Assembly: GCA_013396525.1 (NCBI GenBank)
Contig: VWYX01000126.1
Coordinates: 248,001 to 312,000, forward strand
Origin: Chaetorhynchus papuensis
Taxonomy: Eukaryota; Chordata; Aves; Passeriformes; Rhipiduridae
DNA: 64,000 nucleotides
Direction of reading: 5' to 3'
Below are positions 12,153 through 23,695 of this stretch, in pieces. The notes under the pieces are model-generated. The model was not told where the DNA came from. It made no database searches and saw only the letters and a program-made list of their open reading frames with translations. The position numbers were made by a program, and so were the translations under genes. Position 1 is the first letter of the stretch, and every line of letters starts with the position of its first letter.

Positions 12153-13907
12153 GCACCGAGCGCCTTCCCCCTGGAGACGCTTCTGGGAAGGCCGCAGCAC
12201 TTTACCATCCAGCACCGTATCGCGACACTGCACATTTCCTTGCGACTCGTCTTCTGTCTGTAGCACACAGTATGAAAAACTTTCTGCCTATCACATGGGG
12301 TCAGTGACATACCATGCTGATACTGAGATGAAAATCTGAACTGCCATAAGGCTGTTCTCAGTCACCTTCTTAAAACCCTTAAGCAATCATTTTGGTTCCT
12401 TGGAATCAGGGTGAGAGAGCCGTTCCTAGTCATAGTTCCCTCATAACTTCACGTGTAGCAGGTTAGTAGGTGATAAGCTGCAGAGGAAGGCATTGTAAAT
12501 CTGCCATGTGGGGGGGTTTACCTTTGTCTTCCCCATAAGCATCTGCCAACAGAGCATGAGGTTCAGGTACTTCATTAAACTGACTTTTTGTACATTTCAG
12601 TTTTGCTGATGGATAGCAGCTACTGCAGGAGGTCAGAATCTGGCCCCAAATTTGACTTCTATGCAACAAAGTAAGGATTCTTTAGTAAGCTGAATTATAT
12701 CATTATTATCGGCGTGCCTGCAAATGTAACACCTCAGTGAAATAATTTCTAGGGAGATTCTAGGTTGTGAATCATGATGCTGTGTTGTGAAATTTTGGCT
12801 GAAGTAGCTGTCATTTAAAAGGCTTTGTGAATGCATAGATTTCAATTCTCTAACTAGCCCCTTTTTACTAACCTAAAATTTAAGAAACTATTTTTTCCTG
12901 TATTTACCTTTCTTTAATGCCTTGACTTTACAACTTGATTGAAATGTAAACTATTTATAGATTTGATACAATAAAAAAGACATTGTGTCTATCCACATAC
13001 ATATACTAGAAATTAAAAGTTGGGGGTGAGAAATTAAAAATTCATAGCCTTGGATGTTGAGAAAGTCAGACCTGCTGTCTCCCCTTGAAGTCACCTAGGT
13101 GAGGCTTTTTGACATAATGGAAGCATCAATGAACTGTTCTTGATTAAAAGTTTGACAGGTTGACACTATCCCCCTGAACAGAAAGACCAGGGTTGAAAGA
13201 AAATTTTAATACAAACAGAATTTCATTAATACCACAGTTTGCTATAATGGGGGTCTTTTTTCCCCCCACTGTTATTTTTGCTTAGATGGTGTCATTACCT
13301 TTTAAAGGGGAAAGACACTATGGTTAAGCTTTGTCTCACAAACTATGTCATACTAATGGAACAGGAGCTTTCAAGTAAAATATGAAACAAACTGTCTGGA
13401 ATTGTTCTGATTCTCCAGGCACAAACAAAACCAGTTTTAATGGGGTGGTTCCTTTAAGTGCAAGCTCTAGTCACTGAGCCAATCTTTATTTTGTAGAGAG
13501 AGTACAGAAATTCATTAAACAATATGAAATAATCGATATAAGCAGAATAACAGAATGGCCTTATGTCTCCCAAGATCCAAAAATATAGCCTCACTTCACT
13601 TTATTTACCTTTTGAGAGCTTTTTTTCTCTAATGTGGTAACTGTTAGACTCTATCTGCTCTGCTCAGTGTTAGGGCTGTCATGATGAAAGTGCATAAACA
13701 ATATAAATAATAGTTTTTGGCACATAAAAGGAACTCTGAGTGGATTGTTCTTTTGGAATTTAACCATCACTATTTTTGTTTGACTTTCAGGGATTTTTTG
13801 TATTATTTTTTATGTTTAATCCAAAAATTCTTATAATCTTAAATTGATTATTTGAAAAAAACATCATTCTTTTAACATTTACATTACAATTTAATATTTA
13901 TAGCTTG

Positions 13908-13955
13908 ATGCCAGGCAATTCTTATACAATTTAGTAAATATTTATTGAATCAGAG
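13908..13955 (+). mobile_element. Possible L2 LINE 3' tail relic
   Basis: A TGCCAGGCA motif is followed after about 20 bases by TAGTAAATATTTATTGAATC. This resembles the well-known L2/MIR 3' end (TGCCTGGCAC, then CAATAAATATTTGTTGAATG). The match is short and AT-rich, so chance similarity cannot be excluded. Confidence 0.3.
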
Positions 13956-14184
13956 TTGTTTTTAAAGACTTATAGTTTTGTAAGCACTCTCTAGCACTAA
14001 TACTCTTTGAAGCAGAATGTCAGCCTGCGCAAGTCAGCTTCTATATTGTATTTCCAGTCCTTGTCTGCAGTGATCCTTCTTGACTTCTTTTCACTGCTGA
14101 ATAGTTAAATAGTTTAAGCTCTTTCAGATCCTTGATATTATCAGGTTATATAACCTCCCACTCCATTCCCATTCATCATCTCTC

Positions 14185-14224
14185 CAATGTAATATTTGCA
14201 CATTTGCAATGTAATATTTGCACA
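14185..14224. repeat. Short tandem duplication, 22-bp period
   Basis: An identical 18-bp segment beginning CAATGTAATATTTG occurs at 14185-14202 and 14207-14224. A third partial ATATTTGCA follows at about 14229. Confidence 0.7.
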
Positions 14225-16004
14225 AAAAATATTTGCATATTTTTTACTTTTTATTTGAGATTTGCGGAGACCCTTAAAGCATTGATTGAACCCAAAATAT
14301 CTCTCTTCGGAATGCATTTTTAATTTCTCGTTTAGAGGCAACTAAATTGAATTACTGTGAGCTTACAGTCAGTATTTTCTTGATATCATTTAATTGTGAA
14401 TGTTGAGTTTTTAGATGCAGAGCTTGAGGCATATTTACCACCTTAATTGCAGACTCATTCTAACTCTTTTTTTGAAGACGATGAGTGTTGAAGTACTGAC
14501 TCACAGTGGAAAGCAGGCAGTGTGCATCTTGTCAGTTTGGAAGCCTAGAACGAAGCCATCTAAATCAATGAGCTTGATACAATGCTATAAGCAGCTTATC
14601 CAGTCGCCAGCAGAGTCAGTAATAGAACTTGGGCATCTGCTTCACATTTTCTTGTTCTCCAACCATGCCATTTCTCTCTCCTTAAAGCATCAGTGACAAA
14701 TTAAGTAAAAATGGACATGTGAGGAGTATGGGGAAGAGAATGCTGAAAACAAAGCAATTCAGAGCATTTTATCCTTTCTATCCAAGTCAATGGCAGGTGT
14801 TCTATGTCCTATTACAGCCTTGATAGCATGTTATGCTGCATCATTTCAGCATTCTTGCTCTCAGACTGGATGACTAAATGTCAGTTCAGATAGCAGTTAT
14901 CCAATCCAAATGATCCACAGTTGGATGGCAGCAGGTGAACAGGACAGTGTCCATTTCAGAAGCCTAACCTACCACTACATACATGGAAAGCTGCAGATAC
15001 TCCAGATTTTGTTAGCAGAAAGGAGCAGATGTAAACTAGGAAATATTTTCATGTGATTTTACAGTTCTTTCTTGATTGATTATGGGTCTACACATGGTGG
15101 AGAGGAGATGTCTTCAGAATAAATATGAACAGTTCTGATTATTCATCTTCCCATTTATTGACACAAAATGGGCAATAGACAATGTGTTATAAGCAAAAAA
15201 AATGTTTCACTATATTGGGAACCGTTTCTTTGCTAAAACACCCATTAAATCAACCTCTTGACATATTCCCCAGCAAGTTAATCTGATCATGATTGGCTCT
15301 GAGTGAAATGGAAATGAGAAAATTCCAATAAGCATGTGAACATACAAACTGATTTTCAACCTGTTCTAAACACAGGTTGGCTGAAGACATTGCTTGTGTA
15401 GGCCAGTAAGTGAGAAGCTTAAGTGCATCTGAATGTAAAAGCCAAAATCAATTTGATTTTAAATGATTTTCAGCTGATTTTAAAAAGCAATGGTGTGGAA
15501 CTTACGTGTAAGGTTAAAAGGCATCAATTTTATTCCTTACAGACTAAAGCAAGCTTATTTTTTCTCCTTTATTCAATTTGTTATTTCTTTCTATCTGGCT
15601 ACTGTTTTCAAGGACCTGTATATCACTTTACCGGTTTTAGTTGGAATTATCAGACCAACAATGCAAAGCACTTATACATAAAACTGAACACCAGATGGGA
15701 CTCTGTGAATATTGTATTACTGATGGCCAATGAATTAAAGATGCCTTAAAAAAGAAGAACTCTAGTCTGCTGTGGCATGTCCTCAGTTTTATTCTAGCTG
15801 CAGGCTTCTTTTGCCTGTATTCGTAAAGTAACCCAATGGACTCTGATCAAAATCCCCTTTGGAAATAGCAAGAGCTGTTCTTGTTGAATTCAGTAGGCTG
15901 CTGGTCAGGCTGTGATTGCCATTCATTTACTGAGCAAAATGATCATGTGATACAGGATTCATAACGAGTCTGAAGAAATCTGGACTCAATTTTTGTCCTT
16001 GTTT

Positions 16005-16078
16005 TGTCTAGCCTTGGCAATCTTGGGCAAAACATTTGCTCTCTTTCAGCCTGTGTTTCCTAAACTATAATGTGAGAA
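16005..16078 (+). mobile_element. CORE-SINE / MIR relic
   Basis: The order of motifs follows the MIR core. CTTGGGCAA (16022-16030) is followed by a CTCTCTTTCAGCCTGTGTTTCC stretch in place of the consensus CTCTGTGCCTCAGTTTCC, and then a TAAACTATAATG tail in place of CTGTAAAATG. Divergence is high, as expected for an element active before birds and mammals split. Confidence 0.5.
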
Positions 16079-19000
16079 AAAAAGAGAAGTCCTTTATTTT
16101 TCACTTTTTGTTTTCTGTCAATCTAGACTTTACTGTTTTTGCCTAGGGAATTTATTTTTATTGCATATGGAGCAGCAGCAACCCCTGCTTATCCCTTTGG
16201 AAAACCAGGGTTTAACCTCTTACAGTACTTGGAATGTGGCGGTGCTAATTAACTTGGAATTTCAGAAATATTTTGGTCCGTGACAGGGAAATGTAAGATA
16301 TTACAGCGCCTCAGATGGGATGGACAGACATTGGCCAGAAAATTCAAATTGTTTGAAGCAATTGCTGTTTGTGCTTTGGAAAAATGCTCCTCAATACAGA
16401 TGTGATAAGGACCCAGATCTGTGGTCAAACACAAGTTTAAATTATGCAGAGAGTTATTCCACTATGGAGCTTGGAAGAATTTAAAGGAATTTAAACTGGA
16501 ACTGAATAGAACTTGTTGAAATCTTCACACAAATATCCGTGATTAAGAATGGTGAGGAATGTGTCTGTGCTATTAATTATAAAATCCTGTATCGGGAGTG
16601 ATTTAAAAAAACTGCAATCCATTTGTCTGGGAGTATTTTAAATGAGGAGTAAACAAGCTGTTTTCTGAGCTTTCTTTACATCACCATAAATTGAAGTAGA
16701 ATTTTCTCCAGAAATTAGACATGTGTAAGTGTCACGAGGTCATTTGCATTCTCTCTTTCAGTCTCTCTGTCTCTGCATTCCAATCCTTATGGCTTTCTAC
16801 ACTATGATTTAGTTTTCTGTTCGTACTTATAAGGGGATTTTATCACTAATGTTTTTGCACAGTGTAATTAAAAATCATCTTCCTTACTGGATGCCAGGAC
16901 TCTGAAGTCAGTTCCCCAGATTTGATAGACTCCTTGCAAAGCAGTATGGTAAATCCCATGTATGAAAAGAGATTATGATTAAGACCTTCAGAAAGCATAA
17001 ATTTAAAGTTAGACTCTTGTTTACATGGGGGTTTTTTTCAGTGAAAGTGCTTAAGCTGTCAGGACTCGGAACCAACTTATGTATCTGAGGGTCTGAAGTC
17101 TCAATGCCCTTATCCCTTCCCTTCCATTTTATGATTCTTTGTAGTACAAAATGTCAGTTTTCCAATACATATTTACTGGTTGTGTACTTTTTAGTACCAT
17201 TTTAAATTATTCCTTATTTTTAAATCTTTTGTCTTTGCAATAGTAAAAATTTAATGATATAAATGGGCCACTAAAATGGACATTTAACTAATCCAGCTTC
17301 TTTACAGTAATACAGTTGCACCAGTTCCTGCATAATCTCGTTTCTGAAAACATTAAAACTATTTCAAAGAAATATTTGTTGAGCTGAATTTTCTCAAGAA
17401 TTCGGTGCAAAATCTTTTGTTCGTTTAAACATTCTAAAGATTTTGTGCACTTCTATGTTTGTGTGCCAAAATGCTGCTATTAAGTTGGTGAGGAGCTGCA
17501 GGTGTACCTACAAAGATTCACAATTGCAAGAATTTCTGGGACAGTACTGAGTGTGAAATGGATGATATGAGTCTATAACAGGTTAACATCTTGAAAATTA
17601 TACCTTGCCCTCAACTCAAAAAGACCCTACATACATGATTTAGAAGGGGTAAAAGCCAATTTCTGGAAAGTTTTCCAGATGAGATGAGGCTAAGTAAAAT
17701 GAGCTTAGAAATAGAGGTGTGAAGGCTGCATAATTCTTTATGATACAATCTTAAATTTTAGGAAAAAGCTATAGGGAATGCTTAATCTCTATTTCTTAAA
17801 ATTGTTACTAGTTCTTAAACCAATGGAAGTATTAATAAGCTGTGGAACAGCTACAACTGTTCTACAGAACAACTACTATTCTACAGTATGCTGTAAAAGC
17901 TGAAGTATAATTAGATTAAGAAAGCTGTTATCTTGACTCGTGAAAGGTACTCTTATTCTTACAATTCCTTGCTATTGAAAATAATGTCTTGATACATCCT
18001 CAGCTCAGTCTGGAAGAGCTGAATTACAGGATACACACCATAGAAAGGATCTCTCTATGTTATACTGATGCAATTATTCTTACAATGCTGAAGAATTGCT
18101 TTTCCAGAAGTTTTTGAGTTTGTGTTTTTTATTCCACTGTGAAATCTGATGGAATATAGGGAAATCGTACAGTGGTGTTACACCCTCACAATTGTTTCAC
18201 TGATTTAAAGCTGTCACACAGCCTTACCGTCTTGACATCAAATACAGTTTCTTTCATTTCCAAGTCTGATGATAATGCACTCTCTCACTCAGGTACATAG
18301 CAACTTTATTCCTGTCCACATTTCAAACCCCAGATAATGCCATGTGTATTGTATAATATAAATGAGGAGCACATAGCAAGTGCTAAAAGAAATTGATCCG
18401 TTCACATGGGCAAGGCTTTGAGCTTGTCTCCTACTAGCATACGCGTGCACTAACACGCAAATGTGAAATAGAGCAAGAATACCTAACCTGAGGCCTACAC
18501 TCACTCTAAAAATACCAGGGTTTAGCCCTGAACTGTTTTCATCTTAATCAGGGATTGAAATCCACAGTAAAACCTAACATCCCAGAATTTGAGTCATCCA
18601 TCTTATGTTGAGAAGCATGTTGCGACCAGTGATGATTTTTTTTCCCCCAAGAGCTAATCTGGCACATAAAGGATGAGAACATTAGACATTTGCTTCTTTT
18701 TATCGCAAAGTAGTAGCTGTTTCTTGACAGGACGAAAGTTGAGTCACTCTCAGGAGGATTGCACTACCAGTGTCCTTTGCTTATTGCTATCTGGTATTGT
18801 CTCAACAATGCAGAGCCTGCTGTTATCCATTACTTTCTCTTCTCACAGAGCTGCTCTGGATTAGCTAGGCAAATCTCTGGCTGCTTAGCATTTTGCATAC
18901 TACCAACAGAAAGAGTCAGTCCCTACAAGCCACTCACCTTGAGAGAGATGGCTGCCCAATTTTTCCAAGTAGTGCTTTGATTAGAGTTTGACTGTTACTG

Positions 19001-20429
19001 GAAGTGCTGAGTGAGCCCAGAGCTAAAACTCCCCATGGATTCACAGTGTGTTGCGCATTTCAAGAAACGAGGAGAACTTGGGGTTTTTATTATCATTTGT
19101 GCATGAACCAGCATTGTCAGAGTCTAGACATGCTTCATGAACCACCATTGTGCCTGGTCGCTGTGAATGGAGTTACTGCAGGGCAGAGAATGGTGAGTGA
19201 AGCCAGTAAACACTTTTTCTTTTCCTCTCTCTTGCTGGGTCTCCTAAATGTAAAAAACTCAACCTTTTTAGGCTGACTCCCCCTCCCTCAGTCCACGTGC
19301 AACCATTCCAGTTAACCCAGCCACTCTATGGAAATATTTCTTTCTACTATCTACAGCAGCAAAAATACATGAAAAGTCAAGCTGGTGTGATCAGGGAGAG
19401 GAGAGCAGAGCTCACCCACCAAAAGGTGATCAGCAACTACCTTGTTTGCTTCACCTTCAAGTGCCCCTTTACTGTATGTAAGCACCTGCAGAGGCTAAAA
19501 TCACCTGAAAATTATTGCCTCCTGAGTTTGGGGCTTTGAAAGGTGGGTGAGGGGGAAAGTTTGGATGCATAAATAAGCTGAAAAAATCCTCACTGTCAAA
19601 TGAAATGTTCCTCTGCTTTATCACCATTATTTTTAGTGAGATTTTGCATTATGGTACCTTGAGTTTTAAATTAAATGTCAAATATAATTTGGCACTACAA
19701 AGAATGAATTATGTGACTGCCCTTAGAGAAAATCAGAAAGCTTAGCTCTGTGAGTTAAATTGGTATCTGCCTTATACTGAGCTGATGTGGTCTAATTGAT
19801 TAGGATCTGACAGGATACCATATTGCAAATTCAGCACAATCTCTTCCATTAAAAAAAAAAATAGACCTAAGGTACCTTTAGGGAAAAGCAAAAGATCTTC
19901 TGTAAAACAGACTGGGGAGAGGAAAAGAGTGTCTTCAAGGGCTCTCTTTTGCACTGATGGGTTAGATTCCCCAGAAGCCCACACTTCTTAAGGCTACAAT
20001 ATGGATGTTAATATGCCCCAGGTCACTTTGGAAGCAGGTTTGCAATCAAATTTCAGGTTCTTCTGGCCTAATTTTAAAGAGCAGCAAAATATTTTCTCAG
20101 TTAGCTGACTAAATATATCTCCATAAGAACTAAGATGACAAAGTGCCACTTTAGATCATTAAAGGAGGGCAATACATTTTAATCAGCTATTACATGAGGA
20201 AGGACAAACCAAGTTCTATAGCAATGGGTTATTTTATAAATTCAGTACTCGTGGCCCTCTCCCTTTCAAAATGCATGATGTTATTTCATGGAAACATCAG
20301 TCTTAAAAACTATTGTCAAGTAAACAAGCCTTGTGTTTCTCACAGCCTTCATGTCTGTGTAGTCTGGGTTTAATTTTCTGTTAAGTACGGGTAGTGTGGG
20401 GGGGGAGGGCTAAGTCTGAAGTTCTAATG
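16079..20429. other. Non-coding DNA without recognisable genes
   Basis: AT-rich sequence with no identifiable repeat or gene. A direct repeat of TTCTACAG occurs near 17,860 and 17,880. Open frames between 18,289 and 19,539 are all under 100 codons and unrecognisable. Confidence 0.55.
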
Positions 20430-20785
20430 TAGTCAGGCTGGAATCTGTCACTCAGCTTATTGCATGTTGATGACTCAGTGCAGTTTCAGCTGTAAGCAGA
20501 CCATGATTTATGGACACCAAGTGAACTCCTGCGGCAAAAACCAGCCATGAGATCAGAGCAGCAATAGGGCCCTTTTTTGGCAGGAGACAGTGCCTGCATT
20601 TTTCTCATTCATGCCAAACTGCTTTGCACGGCAATTAGCTCTGTCCTCATTTAGTCTCCAGTCCCAAAGGGTAATGAAAGTCATATATCATCTTCAAGGC
20701 TGCTAATTATCCAGCTCAGTTACAGGTAGGCTTTGTAACTGTGAGAAGGGTCTGTCTGCTTGATATTTATTGCTCTTCCAATAAG
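20430..20785. promoter_or_regulatory. Candidate conserved non-coding element
   Basis: Sequence of balanced complexity holds a perfect AP-1-type site (TGACTCA, 20471-20477) and homeodomain cores at 20632-20638 (CAATTAG) and 20704-20709 (TAATTA). There are no repeats in it. Its regulatory role is inference from motif content only. Confidence 0.25.
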
Positions 20786-21455
20786 CAAGCAAAGGAGAAA
20801 GGGGGGGAAACTTTCTTGAAAGCTTGCCCATACCCCTTGCCTCAGATCCTTGACATACCTTCAGCAAATGTGCTAGTCAAAGGGGAAATGTCTTCATTCC
20901 ACATATCCATTTTTCATGCTGTAACTAAACATTCAGCAAGAACAGAGAGCAAGTGCTTGAAACACGAGAGAAAATACATTTGGAGTGAGCTTGTCTCTAG
21001 TTGTTTGCTTGTGGAAAGACAATCCTCTGGATAAACAGACGTGAAAACAGGAAAGGCAGTAGGGAGGAATGAGGAACTTCTTTCTCCTCCTCCACTCCTT
21101 TCTCCTCCCTGCCCTTCAGTTCATGCCACAGCAGCATCTTGGGAAAATGATGGCGTTAGAGAACTGCATTTGTTTTACTGAAAATATACCAGAGGAATTT
21201 GATATTTCAACCCTTTTACCATCAACCCTGAAATACAGTAAAATTCAAGTCTCTATCCAGAGTTCAGGCTCTGACTGACTTTCTGTAATAGGCTGAACCA
21301 TATGCTTGACAATTTGAGTTGTTTTGGAAGTTGGTATTAATAGGGCCAGGTCTTGCAACTAGGAGCCGTCTTTTGCTATAGTTAAAGTATTGGCTAAGTC
21401 AACAGTCCAAGTAGCTGAGTCTTTACTGTGCTAAGAAATGAACTTCAGTCTGTTC

Positions 21456-21484
21456 ATTTCGTTTCATTTCATTTCATTTCATTC
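21456..21484. repeat. (ATTTC)n pentanucleotide microsatellite
   Basis: About five and a half ATTTC units, one of them altered to GTTTC. Confidence 0.85.
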
Positions 21485-23649
21485 ATGAAATCCTTTTAAC
21501 TTTTGAAAAGGTTTGATTTGCTTTTGACTTATTGTTTTATTTGTATTTTACATCTTTATTTCATACTTATTTTGATCAGTAAGCCTGAAGACTGCAAGGT
21601 CTGAGACTAAGTAGTCTGTTGCAGTGTGGATTTGGAGGCATCTCCAGATCCTATTAGCCAGTGAAGGAGTTGCCAGATGTCCTTTCTAAATGCCCAGAGA
21701 AGTCTTATGCTTCATATGAAAAGCTTATAGAAAAGCTTCCTACGATATTTCACATCAGCTGGGTGCCTTTTTGGCACTGGTGGCAGTGGCTGCTAAGGAA
21801 AAAGCTGCTGTGCATATGCAGGAAAGTAATTTTGCAAGCTCCAGCCCAGGGCACATCTTTAGTGCAGTTGACCTGTGTGTGTGCAGCACGCATGGAGTGA
21901 CTCTGAATCTCAAGGTATGACATCTGACATCTCTGCTATTATCAAGGCTCCCATTTACTACAGCCGCCATTGTCTCAAAAATCCTTGTGACAACCTTGTT
22001 GTGTAGAAAGGCACTTGTCAAAGCAAGCACCTCGAATGGGAGCTGGGGCAGAAACAGTGGGTAAAGCTCAGCAAATAAAGAGCTTTGGCTGGCATTGACC
22101 TGTGGCTGGAGGTAAAATGAGCAGGAGGAGCAGAGGTGCTGCTCAGCATTTGTGCACCATGAGAGCAGCATGTGACTGTAGTGGCAGAAGGCAGTGAAGA
22201 GAAGGACCTACAGTCACAGAGGAGACAATGCTGCAAAGACAGTGCACTGCTGCAAGGTATGTGGCTCTTTGGGTGGGAGCCCAACTGCAGCACGGTGGGA
22301 GATCTGCAGCTTTTCAAGGCTTTGAACTGCGGTGTGGCATTGGGAGGGGCCCAGCGCTGCTCTGGTGCCTCTGGGTATCTCTGCTGGATTCATCCAGGCC
22401 TGACTTTCATTTCTGTCAGCAGCAGGAAAGCACTTACAGGGTGGGGATTTGAAAGAAGGAGAGGAAGTTCCTTATTCTTTTTTTACCTCTCCTCTGTATC
22501 TTCGCTGATGTAAAAAACGGAGGATCAACTTTCATGATCAAATGTGATTTCATTTTTCACTGCGTTGAGAATGGCAGAACGTTTTGCATGGCTCTCATCT
22601 TGGCCTGGAGGAAACACTAGAAAACTGCATGAGATCCAAGCAGTTCAGACACCAGGACTCAGAGGAGCATTGCAAACGAGTGGGTGCTCGTCTGTCGTGC
22701 ATTGGCAGGCTCCCTTGAGCTCAGTAGTACTCATCTGATTTATACCAGTCACAGAGGTGCCCTGCAAACCTTGAGTTATTTGTCTGCGCTGTCTTTGCCA
22801 AGTTTCCAAACCTGATGACTTGAACTTTCAGTAGTTGCATTCCAAGTGCTCTCACCCCACCCTTCCTGGCAATAGGTATCCACGTAGCTCCTTGTGATGG
22901 CCGTGGGAACTGCTGTTGTATATCCTACTGCAGAACAGAGCACTGGAGTGTGTATCCTGCTGTCTTGCAGAGTCAAGGCTTGAGGCACTGTGCCACTGCT
23001 GCTGAGGTGAAGGGCAGCGAGCTGGATAGAAGTTGTTTGGGATCAGAGTGGTGGTCTCTCTAATCTGTGCTCTTGGCACTAATAATGGCTAGTATTAACT
23101 GCTGTAGAGGAAACTGCCCCTTTTTCTCCTAATATTTAATTATTCTGATATGAAACAACTCTTTTTTCTCAACAGTAAGAATATTTGTATCTAAAAAAGA
23201 AGTTGACATTGACTCATTCTGTAGTCCCCAGACTCTTTTTACAGCTCTTGAAGATTTTCTGCTGATTTTTTGTGTATGTAGCAGACAGTGGGGGAATGGA
23301 TAAAAAATGTTAAAGCCTTCCTCCAAATTCTACTGAAGCCAATAGTGTATTGCCTTTTCCATTCCACCGTTTGGTTTAGATCTGCCTCCTAAGCCACCTT
23401 TTCATTTAATGGTAATTAGCATGACACCAGTATTCAGTATCGTTTTGGTAGTAGTATTCTCTGAGATTAAGATGAAAGTAATGAAAAATGAATGTTCAAG
23501 CCTCACAGTTCCCTGTCCATAAAACTTCTCTTACAATTTCATTTAATTTAATTTACATTTATTGTCTGATCTCTTGAAACAAACATTTGTCTGACATATC
23601 TCATTCCATTTGTATTACCAATGACCACAGTATCATAAAGGCAGGTATG

Positions 23650-23695
23650 CCAAATGCTTACTGTTTATCAGTCCAAATGCTTACTGTTTATCAGT
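23650..23695. repeat. Perfect 23-bp tandem duplication
   Basis: Two identical adjacent copies lie at 23650-23672 and 23673-23695, each starting CCAAATGCTTACTG. Perfect identity suggests a recent replication-slippage duplication, or an assembly artefact. Confidence 0.9.

Larger units (their letters stand above)
11539..12227 (+). mobile_element. Probable solo LTR of an endogenous retrovirus
   Basis: The segment has the parts of a retroviral long terminal repeat in the right order. Two inverted CCAAT boxes (ATTGG at 11849-11853 and 11889-11893) are followed by a TATA box (TATAAAA, 11971-11977), a polyadenylation signal (AATAAA, 12036-12041) and a GT-rich stretch (about 12110-12152). The proposed ends are TGTCG (11539) and CGACA (12227), a 5-bp terminal inverted repeat that starts with TG and ends with CA. 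There is no gag, pol or env sequence on either side, so this would be a solo LTR left by recombination. It is far richer in CpG than the rest of the window, which suggests a fairly recent insertion. I see no convincing target-site duplication, so the ends may be off by tens of bases; CpG-containing sequence continues to about 12,250. The family is not identified. Confidence 0.6.
12228..16004. other. Non-coding DNA without recognisable genes
   Basis: AT-rich sequence holding a possible L2 tail (13908-13955) and a short tandem duplication (14185-14224). The open frames near 14,415 and 15,423 are short and unlike known proteins. Confidence 0.55.

Noticed and set aside
19786..19835. A tRNA-Glu-like A-box (TGGTCTAATTGATTAGGAT).
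   Set aside because: Three mismatches in the A-box, and no B-box or cloverleaf downstream. Likely chance.
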